Positions 11,166 through 22,450 are shown, counted from the stretch's first letter. The stretch: DNA of 64,000 bases from Tretioscincus oriximinensis (GCA_022410635.1 JAJVDF010000867.1:67384-131383); one strand, 5' to 3'. Made by a program: numbers and translations. Notes: generated from the sequence alone by a model not told the origin.

Positions 11166-11720
11166 CAGTGTTCTTCCAATATTTATTTATTTATTTCAAC
11201 AACAATGCCTGAAAGTAGAGAAGGGAGAGCAGTTTTTTTCAGCCAAATGCCGAGTTAAATAGGTGTGTATTCAGGAGTCTTCTAAATGCATACAGAGATG
11301 GTGATTGAAGCACCCCCACGGGAACTGTTCCATAGTCTGGGGCTGCTACTGAGAAGACCCTATATCCAATGTTCCCACGCTTGTTGCTACTGGGAGAGGC
11401 GGTAAAGTCAGGAGGGCCTCCTGTGCAGACTTTAAGGCATGGGCAGGTTGATATGGGAGAAGGCCTTCTTGGAGATATTTTGGGGCCAAGTTATTTAGGG
11501 CAGCTCTTTCATGAGCAGCGTGATGTGTGCTAGGCTAGTTGTTCCGGACAGCAGTCTAGCAGCTGTGTTCTGCACCAACTGCAGCTTCCGAACTGTTTTC
11601 AAGGGCAGCCCCTTATAGAGTGCATTACAATAGTCCAATCTAGAAGTTATCAGAACATGGATTACTGTGGCCAGATCATCCATGTCCAGAGCTGGCCATT
11701 ACTGGTGAACCAGATGTAAC
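11166..11720 (-). mobile_element. L2-type LINE fragment, antisense
   Basis: The minus-strand frame at 11495-11683 contains S-R-L-D-Y-C-N-A-L-Y followed by a Q-L-V-Q-N-T-A-A-R-L-L-S-G segment. This is the post-RT part of ORF2, the same part present at 32418-32540. The 3' tail faces left and ends in TATTTATTTATTTATTT. Confidence 0.8.
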
Positions 11721-13340
11721 TGGAATAGGGACCTGGCATCCATATGCTATTATAGATTAAAGAAGGCACAGGTGGATCTTGCTTAGTCTGCACCCAGAGA
11801 GCTAATATCACCCCACATCCCACACCCACCCTGCCTCACACACAAGGATAGCAAAGAAGCACAAGGTAAATGGAAACTGGTTTTACTTCACCTGGGGAAT
11901 ATTAACAACAAAAGAGCCCTGGAGAATTGGCCACACACTTGGGAAGCTTGAGTCCTAGATAAGAAGACCCAAAAAGTGGTGTTTAACAACTATGCAAATG
12001 TAAACCGTTAACAGAAAGTGCAAGAACAGAGGCAAACACGAGCAAGTTTGTATCAGTTATCAGCTACCACTATTTGTGGGACTTCCAGCTTGTTTACAGC
12101 CCTTTTCTTGTAGAGGTTGGAGCCTGGGCATGCCACATTACATGAGCTCTCACAGCTACCCTTGTTAATCTTTTTCTGTGCTGCTTGTTCTTCCCTTCTG
12201 TGAGGTGCAGAACCTTGAATAATCAATCTGTTCTTCTCCTTTCTCAGCTACGGTGCCAGAAGATACTGCCTGCGGCTCATGGATTTCGATAGGATGAGGC
12301 ATAAGCCCAGAGGGTCTTCGTCATCTGGGTCCTCACTGAACAAGGAGGGGGACATGATACTCCATCTCCTTCCCCCCCCCCCCCCAAAAAAAGAAGAGCC
12401 TCTTGAATACAGAACCCCTTTTGTGAGGTCAAAATGCAATTTGGGTTACCTGCTACACCTTCCCCTGCAGACATTGTTCTCAAAATAATCTCGCTTTCAA
12501 ATACATTTCCTTAACAGGCAGAGCTCGCTCGGTATCAGCCCCTCCCTCGGGAATCCGCAGGGCTGTGTTTACATGAAACTAGACAAAAGAGGGGAAAAGG
12601 CTTGTACTTTCGGCCTCGGAGGAATGAGTTTATACTTCCCAGGAGCCAGTGCCTGCCTCTACCCTGAAGCGTGTACTGAGGATAGCAAGAGGGCCGCCAA
12701 GTTTCACATGCCCTGAAGCAAGGCAGTTTTGAAATGGTTTTAGCTGCATAGTTTCCACTGTGGAAGCCACTCGTGGTTTCCTGTTCTGAGGACAGGTGGG
12801 GAGAGCCCAGGAATTGAACAGGCAATCTTTGATTTTCCAGACAGTTTGCTCTATAATCTCTCCTACACTTCATGCAATTCAGGCTAGCAATGGGATGTCC
12901 TCCGCTTCCCTTCTCCCCTTTCCTTATTTGATGGCAGGCAGGCAGTTATCGGTGGCAATGGTTGGGCAGGACTGAGAGACCCTCCTGTGGCTAGTGTTCG
13001 GGGATCACCTGGAGGGAGAGGAAGGCAGGTGTGGTGGGGTGCAGCAGTGGTGGATGAGCTGAGCAGCCGCCAACATGACTGAAGTGGCAGCGAGGCTGGA
13101 CAGACTGAAGTGGCAGGTTGGTGCATATGCCTGTACGGCAGCTGAAGGTCTGCTCGCCCCCTCTTTGCCCTTGGCGGCATATTTTGCCATCTATGCACTG
13201 CAGTTGCCACTAAGGGAGAGACATGGTTGGCAAATGTGAGTAGAGCCTTCGCTGCTGGGCCATCTGATTGGATAATTTTTTTACCCAATAAGATTGCCAG
13301 TAGGGACAATCAGCAAATCATGTTTTATTTATTTAGCTAA
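11721..13340. other. Unassigned, no gene recognised
   Basis: It includes a C run followed by an A run at about 12370-12391. A 141-codon minus-strand frame at 12884-13309 has no recognisable domain, and I do not call it a gene. Confidence 0.35.
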
Positions 13341-13343
13341 GTA

Positions 13344-13503
13344 GGCTGACCAGATGACCCCTTTTTTGGGGGGGTTTGAAAACCTGTTTTTGGGGTGCCT
13401 CAAAATTCAAAATCTTTTTTTGAAAAGATTTTCCTCAAAAAAAACTGGGAGGCACCCCAAAACCGGGTTTCCAACCCCTCCAAAAGGGGTCATCTGGTCA
13501 GCC
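13344..13503. mobile_element. Tc1/mariner-like MITE, family M1, short form
   Basis: A 160-bp near-palindrome flanked by TA on both sides (13342-13343 and 13504-13505). The arms GGCTGACCAGATGACCCC and GGGGTCATCTGGTCAGCC are exact complements. It looks like an internally deleted derivative of the longer copies at 9436, 17505 and 56974. Confidence 0.9.
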
Positions 13504-13505
13504 TA

Positions 13506-14568
13506 AGCTAAAGATAATATTTAAAGCTGTATCTTGGAATAGGGGGCTGCCGTTCCAGCCCCTGAATGTGGCCTGCCATACCCTACACTGCCATGTGAAT
13601 GGCAGGCCTTTATTCCAAGATATATCCCAGAATAAAGTCTAGTGCGGAAAGGGCCTTAGTACACTTTCTAATCTAGTTTACCAGCAAATACAAAATGTGC
13701 TCTTTCTCTCTTCTCTCATTGTTTGTAGCATCTGAAAAATGTGCCTTTACTTCTAAATAACAAAGAGCTGGTGTCTGTTTTAGTTTCCCGATTTGTCTGT
13801 TTCACACAGTTAAACTCCTGGCTCCAACACGTCCCATTTCACAGCCAAAGCCCACAGCAAACCAACCCAGTGTCCTTGTGCCTTACCCACCCACACCCAT
13901 ACCAACACAGACCTTTGTTTGCGCATTCCAATCAAGTGAAAGAAAAGTAAATGTTTAACTTCAAACTGTTTGTGCGATCTGTCCATGCTTCAGCTTTGCA
14001 CCCTTGACTATGGTCAGAATAAGAAAAAATAGGCCCCAGTGATCCTGGAGAACCATTCCAACTCTTATGATTTTATCATTCATCATCATTGCATGACACT
14101 TCACAGAATAACCATAATGTCTTCTCTTCTAAGGCACTTGCAAGCCAAAAATATTTATTTCCTACCATTTGTACCATTTCCTACCACTTAGTATAAATTA
14201 CCTGAAGCAATAACTTCCAAAAGAACTGAGGTCTAAGGTAACAAAACATCCAAAGGAATTAACGTCTGTTGGGTCTGCCAGTCTGCACCAGGATGCAGGT
14301 GTCATGTCACTATCCCAAGCATATAAGCCCTCTTTTGAAAAGAGACGGGGGGCTACCATAGAAAAGGTCATTCCATGACACATCGTAAGATGATGTTGTA
14401 GAAAAGATTAAATTTCTTTTTAGGAGGGTTAAGAAAATCTGTTGGGGTTACTATGTTTTATGTGGCATAAGACCCCTTCTTTTAAAATAGGAAGTCCAAA
14501 ATCATTTGGAGTCCTTTATTTTTTTTAACTTTCATTTAAAAAAATATTCCTTGTCAAATTATTATAGA
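13506..14568. other. Unassigned, no gene seen
   Basis: It begins with a small imperfect inverted repeat (ATCTTGGAATAGGG… to …TTATTCCAAGAT at about 13530-13621) that may be another fold-back element. The rest has no recognisable content. Confidence 0.35.
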
Positions 14569-14569
14569 T

Positions 14570-14725
14570 TTGTTTATCTCTCTGTCTATCTGTCCATCTT
14601 TACTGCTGCATCTGTCCATCCATCCGTCTATTCATCCATCCATCGATACATCTGAAGTAGATTTGTCTATAAACTTTCATCTTTTAAAATATTCCTTGTC
14701 AGATAATAGATTGTCTGTCCGTCCA
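14570..14725. repeat. (TCCA)n/(TCTG)n microsatellite, diverged
   Basis: Two TCTGTC and CATCCATC clusters are separated by 'CTTTTAAAATATTCCTTGTC', a stretch also found just upstream at about 14536-14556. This suggests a local duplication. Confidence 0.7.
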
Positions 14726-14756
14726 TTACTTGACATTCCAAGGTCAGGGGGCCACC

Positions 14757-14935
14757 ATAAGAACATAAGAAGAGCCATGCTGGATCAGGCCAGAGCCCAC
14801 CTAGTCCAGCATTCTGTCTCATAAGGGGCCCACCAGATGCACCTGGGCAGTCTGAACAGAAGAAAACAAAATATGCACCTGTTCATGACTGTTCAGGAGT
14901 ACTGCCTGTTTCTCCACCATAGACAAGGTTTTTCT
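14757..14935 (-). mobile_element. CR1 LINE 3' UTR, antisense
   Basis: It starts at the octamer terminus 'AAGAACATAAGAAGAGCC' and continues 'TGGATCAGGCCAGAGCCCA'. It is 5'-truncated after about 180 bp. Confidence 0.9.
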
Positions 14936-15593
14936 GGCATACTATCTCCCAAGGATGAAAGAAATATGAGAAGGCTCCCCCTTTTTACAAGCCTCTTTCC
15001 TATGCTGCCAACACATATAGCATCCATGCGCCTGCTATAACTCCAGAGTTAACGAGACATTAGCGAGGGCGATTAATTTTAAATGTGGCGAGCAACACTT
15101 GCACCAATCAGTAAGGCTTTTAGTCATAATCAGGAGCTTAATGAACAGCTAAAACTTTCCCTCTTGGAAAATATCCTACATTCACCTGTTCCCTTGCCAG
15201 GTTCTGTGACTTCACAAGACTAATTATACGCTACTATCTTGAGAAGTCTATTAATATTACCAGAGATCGCTGTGACCTGCTTGAGGGGGAAATTGCTTGA
15301 TTTCTTGTAAGAGAGCTTTGTTTATAGCCAGTAGTGCAGAACCAGAAAAATTTAGCATCCATCTTCTGTGAGTATTAAAATGAACCTTTGCTGGATGCCA
15401 AAACCCTCTCAGTAAATAATCAGCAGTAACAACAGATCAGTGTGTGCTAATTTAGAAGAAATGGCAGCAATTCAAATAGCAGCCCATATCTGTGTTTACT
15501 GGGGCCAAATGCACTCCTCAAAGAAATGAAGGGAACATGTTGCATTATATTGTAATGCTTAAGAATTCCCTTAATGTTTTTGATCAACGTATT
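14936..15593. other. Unassigned, no gene seen
   Basis: Moderately AT-rich single-copy-looking sequence with no recognised content. Confidence 0.35.
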
Positions 15594-15640
15594 GGTATAT
15601 ATGTATGTATGTAATGTATGTATGTATATATGTAATGTGC
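15594..15640. repeat. (GTAT)n microsatellite
   Basis: Imperfect TATG/GTAT units with two ATGTAATG interruptions. Confidence 0.85.
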
Positions 15641-16698
15641 ATAGTCACAATAATCCCTGCGGCCTCTGGGATTGGCCAGAACATTGTCCAATCACAGAGT
15701 CCACAGAGTCCACTGACATTCCAAAGCCGCCACAGAGCCTGTGGAAGGCAGGGGAAACACTCAGTCCCTGAGGGAGGCTGACTCACTGCTATCACACACT
15801 CACAAGTGCCTAACAATGGCACCCAAGCCTCTCCCAGAAGCATCTATTATAGCCACCACTCTACAGGCCTGGGTCACACTGAAGCAGAACTTCACTGTGA
15901 CACCAAGCACATAGAATGCTTGACCCCGCGGGAGGCTAAGACACTCCCATCCCAGCACCATTGCTTTTCAGCTCATTTAATTTTCATTATAGCCACTCCC
16001 AGACTCCGTAAGCCCCTCTACACAGTTTCTTTGGCAAAGATTGCGCTACCACTGAACTACAGTCCCCCCCCCCGCCCCGAGTCACCTAGAGGACAGCTAA
16101 CCACAAGACTACTGAACTCAATTTCCCCCAATCTTAACTAGTGCCGCCTTACCCACCAAACCCATATCCCTAGAATATTCTGTCCCTTTGACAATCCTTT
16201 TTCTCACATGCTAGCTTATCAAGAAAAGAAAGGGGCCCTGCCCTGTATCGCTCGCTCTCAGGTTTCCCCATTGAACTAAGAACCTGTTTTGAGGCTTCAA
16301 ATTACATCATTTTATTTTGTTTAAAGGACTCTGACTCCTGCCGGTCACACCCTAGAGACTAACCTTGACACAACATATGTTCCCGGAGTTTGCACGCAAC
16401 TTTCCTTCCTCTTTTGCTTTTCTCAAACGGGAACAGCTGACATTTCTCTTCTTTTTTCTAAGGCCAGGTGTACCTGTCTACAGGTGCAACTTGCTAGATT
16501 TTCTGGATCTAGACAAACATGACTTTTTGGGGGTGTATGGAGAATGTGTTGATTACTATTGTTGGTTACCACTGAATCAAAGCTGATTCCTGATTGGGCG
16601 TCTCACACGGAATTTTCTTGCCTCAACATTGAGCTACAAGCCCCTCCCTGATGGTTATTACTATCTAAGAAACCACATCAACTACAGGTGTTTAAGGA
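15641..16698. other. Unassigned, no gene seen
   Basis: A C run lies at about 16065-16074. Short open frames at 15806-16141 and 16365-16586 have no recognisable domain. Confidence 0.35.
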
Positions 16699-16699
16699 G

Positions 16700-16830
16700 G
16701 CTGAAGTGAAAGTATAGTAAGTCGGCATGTGTCATTTTGCCTCTTTATAAATCTACGGTGAGGCCACAATTGGAATACTGTTTGCAATTCTGGACACACC
16801 TTAAAAGAGATACTGTGGAATCAATGGCGG
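16700..16830 (+). mobile_element. CR1 LINE, first piece of a doubly interrupted copy
   Basis: It carries the ORF2 stretch 'GGCCACAATTGGAATACTGT' and 'TTGCAATTCTGGACACACC'. The copy resumes at 17150 and again at 17889. Confidence 0.75.
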
Positions 16831-17148
16831 TAAATCGTATGAGAATCTTGTACACATATATTTTCCAGGCATTTTAGGGTTCACCATGAGGGAGAAATGA
16901 GTTTTTCCCTCCTCTCTGCCATGCCCATTGTCTGATGTCTTGTTTCTGGCCCCACCCCTTTGTGGTCACATAACTTCCAGTGCCCCTGCCCACATTTTCT
17001 GTTCTGTTTCTAGAATGTCCCCTTAATGACGGGCGTGGCTGGAAATCATGTGACCAAAAAGGAGCAGGGGTGGAAAGGGGCTGGGCCAGGCAAGGGGGTC
17101 CACACATACATCACCCAAACCCCCATATAAGTTTTTCAGTTTCATTTT
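16831..17148. mobile_element. Fold-back MITE, family M2 (subfamily with CATGTGAC)
   Basis: The inner arms 'TGGTCACATAACTTCCAG' and 'CTGGAAATCATGTGACCA' are inverted relative to each other. The left edge reads 'GTATGAGAATCTTGTACAC'. The same arrangement occurs at 27175-27420. It splits a CR1. Confidence 0.65.
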
Positions 17149-17149
17149 A

Positions 17150-17502
17150 AAGAAAAGGGTAACAAGAAAGATCAAAGGGCTAGAACAAAATCCCTTCGTA
17201 AATCACCCTGCAATGTCTAGCAATTTTGAGCCTTGAAAAGTAGAATTTAAGAATTAATATGATTGTATAAAATCATGCATGGGATACGGAAAAAAATATT
17301 TTCTCTATCAAACAACACCAGGACCAAGGGGTATTCCTTGAAGCTGACAGGCAAGAAAGTTAAGATGGACAAAGAGAAGGATTTTAGCACCCAGAGGGTT
17401 TGTGGAATTTCAGAATAGGTGGAGGTAGCCAGCAGGTGGGTTGAGACAAATTCATGGAAGCCAAGTGTATCAATATGCATTAAGATAGATCTCTTTTGAT
17501 AC
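17150..17502 (+). mobile_element. CR1 LINE, second piece
   Basis: It continues ORF2 with 'AAATCATGCATGGGATACGG', 'CAACACCAGGACCAAGG' and a decayed W-x-x-L-P-E-E equivalent, up to the TA of the MITE at 17503. Confidence 0.8.
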
Positions 17503-17504
17503 TA

Positions 17505-17886
17505 GACTGACCAGATTTTCTGAGGCCCACACTGGGGTAATTAATATTCACACTAATTTGCATATTCATGAATATGCAAATCACCCACCAACATACATAC
17601 CCCTCTGAAATCCCTGCCTGAGAAATCTGTGAAGCATGTGAGAATTTTTTGAAGTGTGCAAGAATTTCTCAGTGTGCGAAGAATTATGATTCTTTTATTT
17701 TTTACTGAGGGGAGGAGGCCTTCAGGAGCTGGCCCAGGTTGCTAGAGCCCCATAGTGGTGGTGCAGTGATTTTTTTTTCCCTCAGTAAAAAATGGGAAAA
17801 TTGTCCCGTCCCCCCGTCCCCTGGGAAGGGAGGGGTAGACACCTCAAACAGAGTTCCCAACCCCAAAAGGGGTTATCTGGTCAGCC
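17505..17886. mobile_element. Tc1/mariner-like MITE, family M1, long form
   Basis: It is flanked by TA at 17503-17504 and 17887-17888. The ends are GACTGACCAGATTTTCTG and TTATCTGGTCAGCC. It contains a perfect 26-bp palindrome at 17556-17581 built from two facing ATTTGCAT octamers. It lies opposite in orientation to the copies at 9436 and 56974 and is inserted in the CR1. Confidence 0.9.
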
Positions 17887-17888
17887 TA

Positions 17889-17960
17889 CTTGATACTGCG
17901 TCCAAGATGGAGCAACAGGCAGGATTCCTGAAGTGCCATTTGCAGGGAGTGGAGAAGACC
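17889..17960 (+). mobile_element. CR1 LINE, third piece
   Basis: 'GATGGAGCAACAGGCAGGA' and 'CCATTTGCAGGGAGTGGAGA' are CR1 3' UTR. They match the sequence that follows the ORF2 end in the copy at 4932-4984. Confidence 0.8.
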
Positions 17961-18988
17961 CTCCCCTGGGTTCCTACTCCATTTGCTGTTGAGAAGGCGA
18001 TCTATCCCAGTATAGTACATGAGAAGAGAATCAGCATATAAATAAGAAACGTATGTTTTTTATCATCCCCATCCATAAGTCTGTTGCCATGCGTAGGTTC
18101 TGTGGTTTTGTTTCACCAAGTTCCGATGTTCCCATGCGCAACTGGATACCCAGTTGCCCACAGGTACCACACTGGGAATCTACCTTCAGCCCCCCTATCA
18201 AAGTCACTCGGAGATGCTTCTTGGGTCTACCATAGCCACGGGATAGTTGTGCTCCCGTGCTATTGGCGATGCATGGAAATCAGCCAGGGAGAGCTAATTT
18301 TCTTCCTGGCAGTCACAGCTGCGGTTTTTTCCGCCCATCTCCCATCTGTATATTTTGTGATTTACACAAGCTGTTAATAAATACTCACAGCAAAATTCCG
18401 TCAAGGGCCTGAGGGCACAATTGTCAGTTCTGTGAAGCAGGATATTGACAAGTAGCAGGCATGAACTTCAGCATGTGGCTCAGAATCTGTTGTGTATGTG
18501 TGTGTGTGTGTATATATAACGTTTGGAAAGGATTTGGCAGCCATTTAAACCTGGACTGAGCAATCTGCACTTCTGTAAAGAATGTGGTGGAAAGCCCTCC
18601 CTTATCTCTTGGCTAGGAAGGAAGGGACCATGAGAACACAGGTTCAGCATCACCTTGCTGCATTCTTCGTTGGCTCTAGTTCTATTTTAATTTATTTAAG
18701 AATCTATATCTTGCTCACCCTTCTAGACAGAGTTGCAACAATCATCATCATAACCTACATAATTCAGAAATTGATACCATCCTTCCGGCCCTGGATCGGA
18801 AGTTCCGCCTCCGAAAGGGCAGAGCCCATGCACCTCCAAATGGCAGCCCCAAAGTGAGCCATCAAAAGCATTAAGGCACTGATATGCATCTCCCACTTAT
18901 GGTTGCTGGTGCATGCAGCAGACAAGTTAAGAGAAGGTGGGGAGAAGCTGTGTCAAAAGGGAGGGAGAAGGGGGAAGCTAGAGAGCCC
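17961..18988. other. Unassigned, no gene seen; (TG)n at 18488-18520
   Basis: Only a short TG/TA dinucleotide run stands out. Short plus-strand frames here have no recognisable domain. Confidence 0.35.
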
Positions 18989-18989
18989 A

Positions 18990-19092
18990 TTCTATTGTTT
19001 TGCTTTCTCCACAACAGACACCCTGTGAAGTAGGTGGGGCAGAGTGAGTTCTAAAGAACTATAACTGGCCCAAGGTCACCCAGCTGGCTTGT
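18990..19092 (-). mobile_element. tRNA-derived SINE, family B, fragment
   Basis: It carries the body 'CCACAACAGACACCCTGTGA' and 'GGCCCAAGGTCACCCAGCTG' and lacks the tRNA-like head. Confidence 0.8.
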
Positions 19093-19840
19093 CATTACAC
19101 CAAACTCTGAATAGCGAAGTAATTTTCAATGCAGAAGCTCCGTTTCTGCTAATGGCTATTACCCAGTCCAACTGTAAAAACGTTTTTAAAATACAAAGTC
19201 TTTCCTCCAAGTTTAGCTTCCTAATTTTAACTTGCATGATTATCTTAATTGCTGCATTTTTTTTTATTACACAGAATGCGGTTTAAGTCATTCCAGGAAG
19301 GATGGAAAGCAAACTCAGCTCTGGTAAACGTAAAACAAAAGAAAAAAAAACCTTACCTTTGAAGCCGAAATATCAAATGCAAAACTATTATCTAACTCTC
19401 CCTGACATATATGTAAAGTACGAAGAGAGAGACAGTGTGAGAGAGACGCCTATATTCTGGAGCAATGCACTTTGATTTCTATTTTTTAACATACCGAGCG
19501 TCAAATACAACCCTGCTGCTTTTGAACAAGGTATCTAGAGACACGAATCACGGTAACAGATTCTAGCAGGATGCTGGAGGAAAATAACAAATGCTAGCAT
19601 CCCAGGAAGTTAAGTATCTTAAGTGGTGAAACCGATGAGAATTGCAAAGAAAAAACCCCGGCTTGATGAAAGCTATTCCTGTGCGTTACCAGGTGTACGA
19701 GATACAAAAAGAAAATACATTACAATACCCGCTCAAAGAAATCACTGGCAGCAGATGTTAACAATGTTGTCTGTTGTAAGATGCCAAGATGGTGCATAAA
19801 ACAATGCTTTGCCATCGGTGGGCTATTGCACGAGAGAGGA
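19093..19840. other. Unassigned, no gene seen
   Basis: AT-rich. A (GA)n-like stretch lies near 19424-19445. No exon was recognised. Confidence 0.35.
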
Positions 19841-19844
19841 TACA

Positions 19845-20340
19845 GGATATGATAGGAATAGATAGAAGAACTATGAACAGAACTCCCTTGAGATTGGGTG
19901 AATGGGCAACAAAGTGGCAAATGCACTTCAACCTAAGCAAGTGCAAAATCATGCACATTGGGGCAAAGAACCCCAATTCCTCCTATCCACTGATGGGGGT
20001 CTGAGCTTTCTGGGACAGAGCAGGAAAGGGATCTTGAGGTGTTGGTGGACAGAACAATGAAAGTGTCAACCTAGTGTGCAGCAGCAGCAGCGAAAAAAAG
20101 CAAATTCAATGTTAGGGTTTGTTAGAAAGGGAATCGAAAATAGGTCAGCAAGTGTCATTTTGTGTTTTTTTAAACCTATGCTGAGGCCATGTTTGGAATA
20201 CTGTGTACAATTTTGGTCACCATACCTTAGAAAGAGTTTCGTGGAAGGTTCAAAAAAGAACCACAAGAATGGTCAAGAGGCTGGAACATCTTCTTTATGA
20301 TGTTCACAGATGCAAGGGGTAGGGTCCCGTAGGAGGGTTA
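19845..20340 (+). mobile_element. CR1 LINE, RT thumb and downstream part of ORF2
   Basis: With frameshifts, the plus strand reads W-x-x-K-W-Q-M-H-F-N-L-S-K-C-K, then a G-I-E-N-R-S-A-S-V segment at 20121-20160, then C-L-E-Y-C-V-Q-F-W-S-P-Y-L at about 20190-20226. This is further 5' in CR1 ORF2 than most copies in the window. Several stops interrupt it. Confidence 0.85.
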
Positions 20341-20470
20341 CATAAGAACATAAGAAGAGCCATACTGGATCAGGCCATAGCCCATCAAGTCCAGCATTTT
20401 GTGTCACACAGAGGCCTACCAGATGCACCTGGGCAGTCCAAACAGAGGAAATCAAAATATGCTCCTGATG
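20341..20470 (-). mobile_element. CR1 LINE 3' UTR, antisense
   Basis: It begins at the terminal 'CATAAGAACATAAGAAGAGC' and abuts the plus-strand CR1 tail to tail. Confidence 0.9.
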
Positions 20471-20510
20471 TGCTTCTCTGTGGTGCCTCCCATACTCTAG
20501 AATAGCCTCC
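20471..20510 (+). mobile_element. L2-like LINE fragment, left of the hAT insertion
   Basis: 'TGGTGCCTCCCATACTCTAG' and 'AATAGCCTCCCTCTAGAG' correspond to the P-x-L-W-N-S-L-P region of the ORF2 C-terminus. It continues after the hAT element at 21135. Confidence 0.5.
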
Positions 20511-20518
20511 CTCTAGAG

Positions 20519-21126
20519 CAGGGATCCTCAAACTTTTTAAACAGGGGGCCAGTTCCCTGTTCCTCAGACCATTGGACACAGTGACAAAAAACCCCTAGAA
20601 ACTACCCCCAACCAACTAACTAACTTTTTAAAAAAGACTCTCCTAACTTAAATAAATAAATAAATCCTAACTTGTTCTTACCTCAGTTTTCAGCTAGCTA
20701 AGGAGAAGACAACATTTTGCGACAATATGCTTGACGGTACAGCTTATCGTAAAGCATATGGTACTCAATTGTCTGCCATGTCGAATGTGGCAAAGATCCC
20801 CCGCAAGGCATGCGCACTGGCTGATCTTCCTCAAAAGCTTCGCCTTTTCAGAATACTATGAGAGTATGAGGATGGCTTTTAATAGACATGCAAAGGGATG
20901 CCTCTGAAGGAACATGATGGAAGGGAGCTGTTTTGGGGCCACTTAGTGTCATGAAGTGCACATTATGCGCATGCGCTATTGAAAAGGCAAGGGGTGTGTG
21001 ACTGTGAGACCAGGACTAGTTGGCTGCTAAGCAGGACAGACGACAGTGACAACATCATCTTGTGGGCCGGATAAATGTCCTTGGCGGGCCACATGTGGCC
21101 CACAGGCCGTAGTTTCAAGACCCCTG
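20519..21126. mobile_element. Non-autonomous hAT transposon with 8-bp target duplication
   Basis: A 608-bp element with ends CAGGGATCCTCAAACT and AGTTTCAAGACCCCTG, which form imperfect terminal inverted repeats of the hAT type. The target duplication CTCTAGAG is perfect on both sides (20511-20518 and 21127-21134), and 8 bp is the hAT length. Sub-terminal 'GGGGGCCAG' on the left and 'GGCCCACAGGCC' on the right are also characteristic. There is no transposase frame inside. Confidence 0.93.
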
Positions 21127-21134
21127 CTCTAGAG

Positions 21135-21380
21135 GCTTTCCAGGTGCCTACACTGTATAGCTTTGGGGGCTTGGTAAAAACATAGCTCTTCACCTCAGGT
21201 TTTGACTCCTAATCCCGCTCTGTCCTTCCAGGGAGGGAGGGTGGGTATGCCTCTTTTAAATGTTTTACTGATTTTTTATTTTATTTTTTGGGGAGCGGGG
21301 GTTGCTTTTAATCTTCTGTTAGCTGCCCTAAAACCTATGGTGAAGGACAGGGTATAAATTCCTAAAGAAATAAATACTTT
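21135..21380 (+). mobile_element. L2-like LINE 3' end, right of the hAT insertion
   Basis: 'GCTTTCCAGGTGCCTACACT' resumes the ORF2 C-terminus (x-F-x-x-L-V-K-T-x-L-F-T). A non-coding tail ends '…GACAGGGTATAAATTCCTAA' and 'AGAAATAAATA'. Confidence 0.6.
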
Positions 21381-21464
21381 GGTCCAGCAGGGTTATTCAT
21401 AATTTATGAAGGCAGATGTAGCTAGAGTTACTAGAAAGGTACTGCCTCCAGACAGTGTGCTAGG

Positions 21465-21735
21465 AGTTTTCTGGTGGAAAAAATCTCACAGGTGCCCAAA
21501 AAATCTCAGGCATTTGGAGTTCATGCATGCGAAAAATGTTTGGGGATACTTCTGAGGCAGGACCAGAAGTGACATCATTCTAGGTGCCATTTCTGGAAGC
21601 AGAGATCAGAAATGACATCATTGTGATATCACTTCTGGCCCCTAGGGCACCCTTTCCAGAAGCAGTGATGTGACCTCCGTCCCTAGTGCATTTTCCTACA
21701 TTGTTGTACAAGAATTCATGCTTTGCATCAGAGTG
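21465..21735. mobile_element. Fold-back MITE, family M2
   Basis: It contains 'CCAGAAGTGACATCATTC', 'AGATCAGAAATGACATCATT' and 'GATATCACTTCTGG' in facing orientation. It ends near 'TTGTACAAGAATTCATG'. Confidence 0.7.
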
Positions 21736-21759
21736 GAGAATCACGAAACGCAAGCGATT

Positions 21760-21895
21760 CTCAATCTCAAAGAGTCACCACTGGAAGATGAGAGCAGGCG
21801 ATGAATTAAGTCTGGCCTTTTGCTCAAGATGCTCCAAAGCAACTGGTGGTGAGCACCATGTGAGGCAGGATGCTAGATGGGCTTTGGCCTGATCC
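21760..21895 (+). mobile_element. CR1 LINE 3' UTR remnant
   Basis: 'CAACTGGTGGTGAGCACCAT' and 'CAGGATGCTAGATGGGCTTT' followed by 'GGCCTGATCC' match the CR1 3' UTR at low identity. Confidence 0.6.
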
Positions 21896-22243
21896 TATTA
21901 TTAACTGGGTGTAACCAGGAAATGTCACATTCTGTTACTAGATAGCCTTCTAAACATACAGAAAAGTACAGTTAAGCATTCAGGGCACGGAGCCTTATTT
22001 ATGTGCAATTCTTCCTTGTTATCCAGTTTCATTAACTATGTTTTGTTTCTCTGCAACTCAATAATCGTTTTTCTCTCTTTCTCTCAGGCAGTTTTGGTAA
22101 TACTGAGCGTAAAAATTCAACATTCAAAACTCTGTTGTTGTTTTTTATAGCACTGAATTTTTGTCCTTCCAGCTGCGGTATTGCTGGCACGCCTAGTTTC
22201 TAGCACCCTAAGAGTTATTGGGAGCTTGAAAATCAGTTCCTTC
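21896..22243. other. Unassigned, no gene seen
   Basis: No recognised content. Confidence 0.35.
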
Positions 22244-22450
22244 TATAGGTGGGCCCCCCAAACATCTTCCTGTAAGTTTGGATAAAGAGATATCCTCCCT
22301 CCCAGGGCTAGCTGCAGTGCAGGCTGGGAGCTGTAGTACAAAGGGCATGGCCCCGTGCAAGATGAGCAGAAAAGGCTCCTAGCGGCTCAGACTACACTTC
22401 CCAACAGGCCTCACCACCAGCAATAATAGAGTTGTCTTGCCCTTCTTGTG
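22244..22450 (+). mobile_element. Family G element, 3'-truncated
   Basis: It starts with 'TATAGGTGGGCCCCCC' and 'CATCTTCCTGTAAG'. It keeps both facing motifs (GGCTGGGAGCTGTAGT and CAGACTACACTTCCCA) and breaks off after about 200 bp. Confidence 0.8.

Noticed and set aside
12884..13309. 141-codon minus-strand frame
   Set aside because: Composition is skewed to Pro/Ser/Leu, there is no domain, and it reads through a G-rich imperfect repeat on the plus strand.
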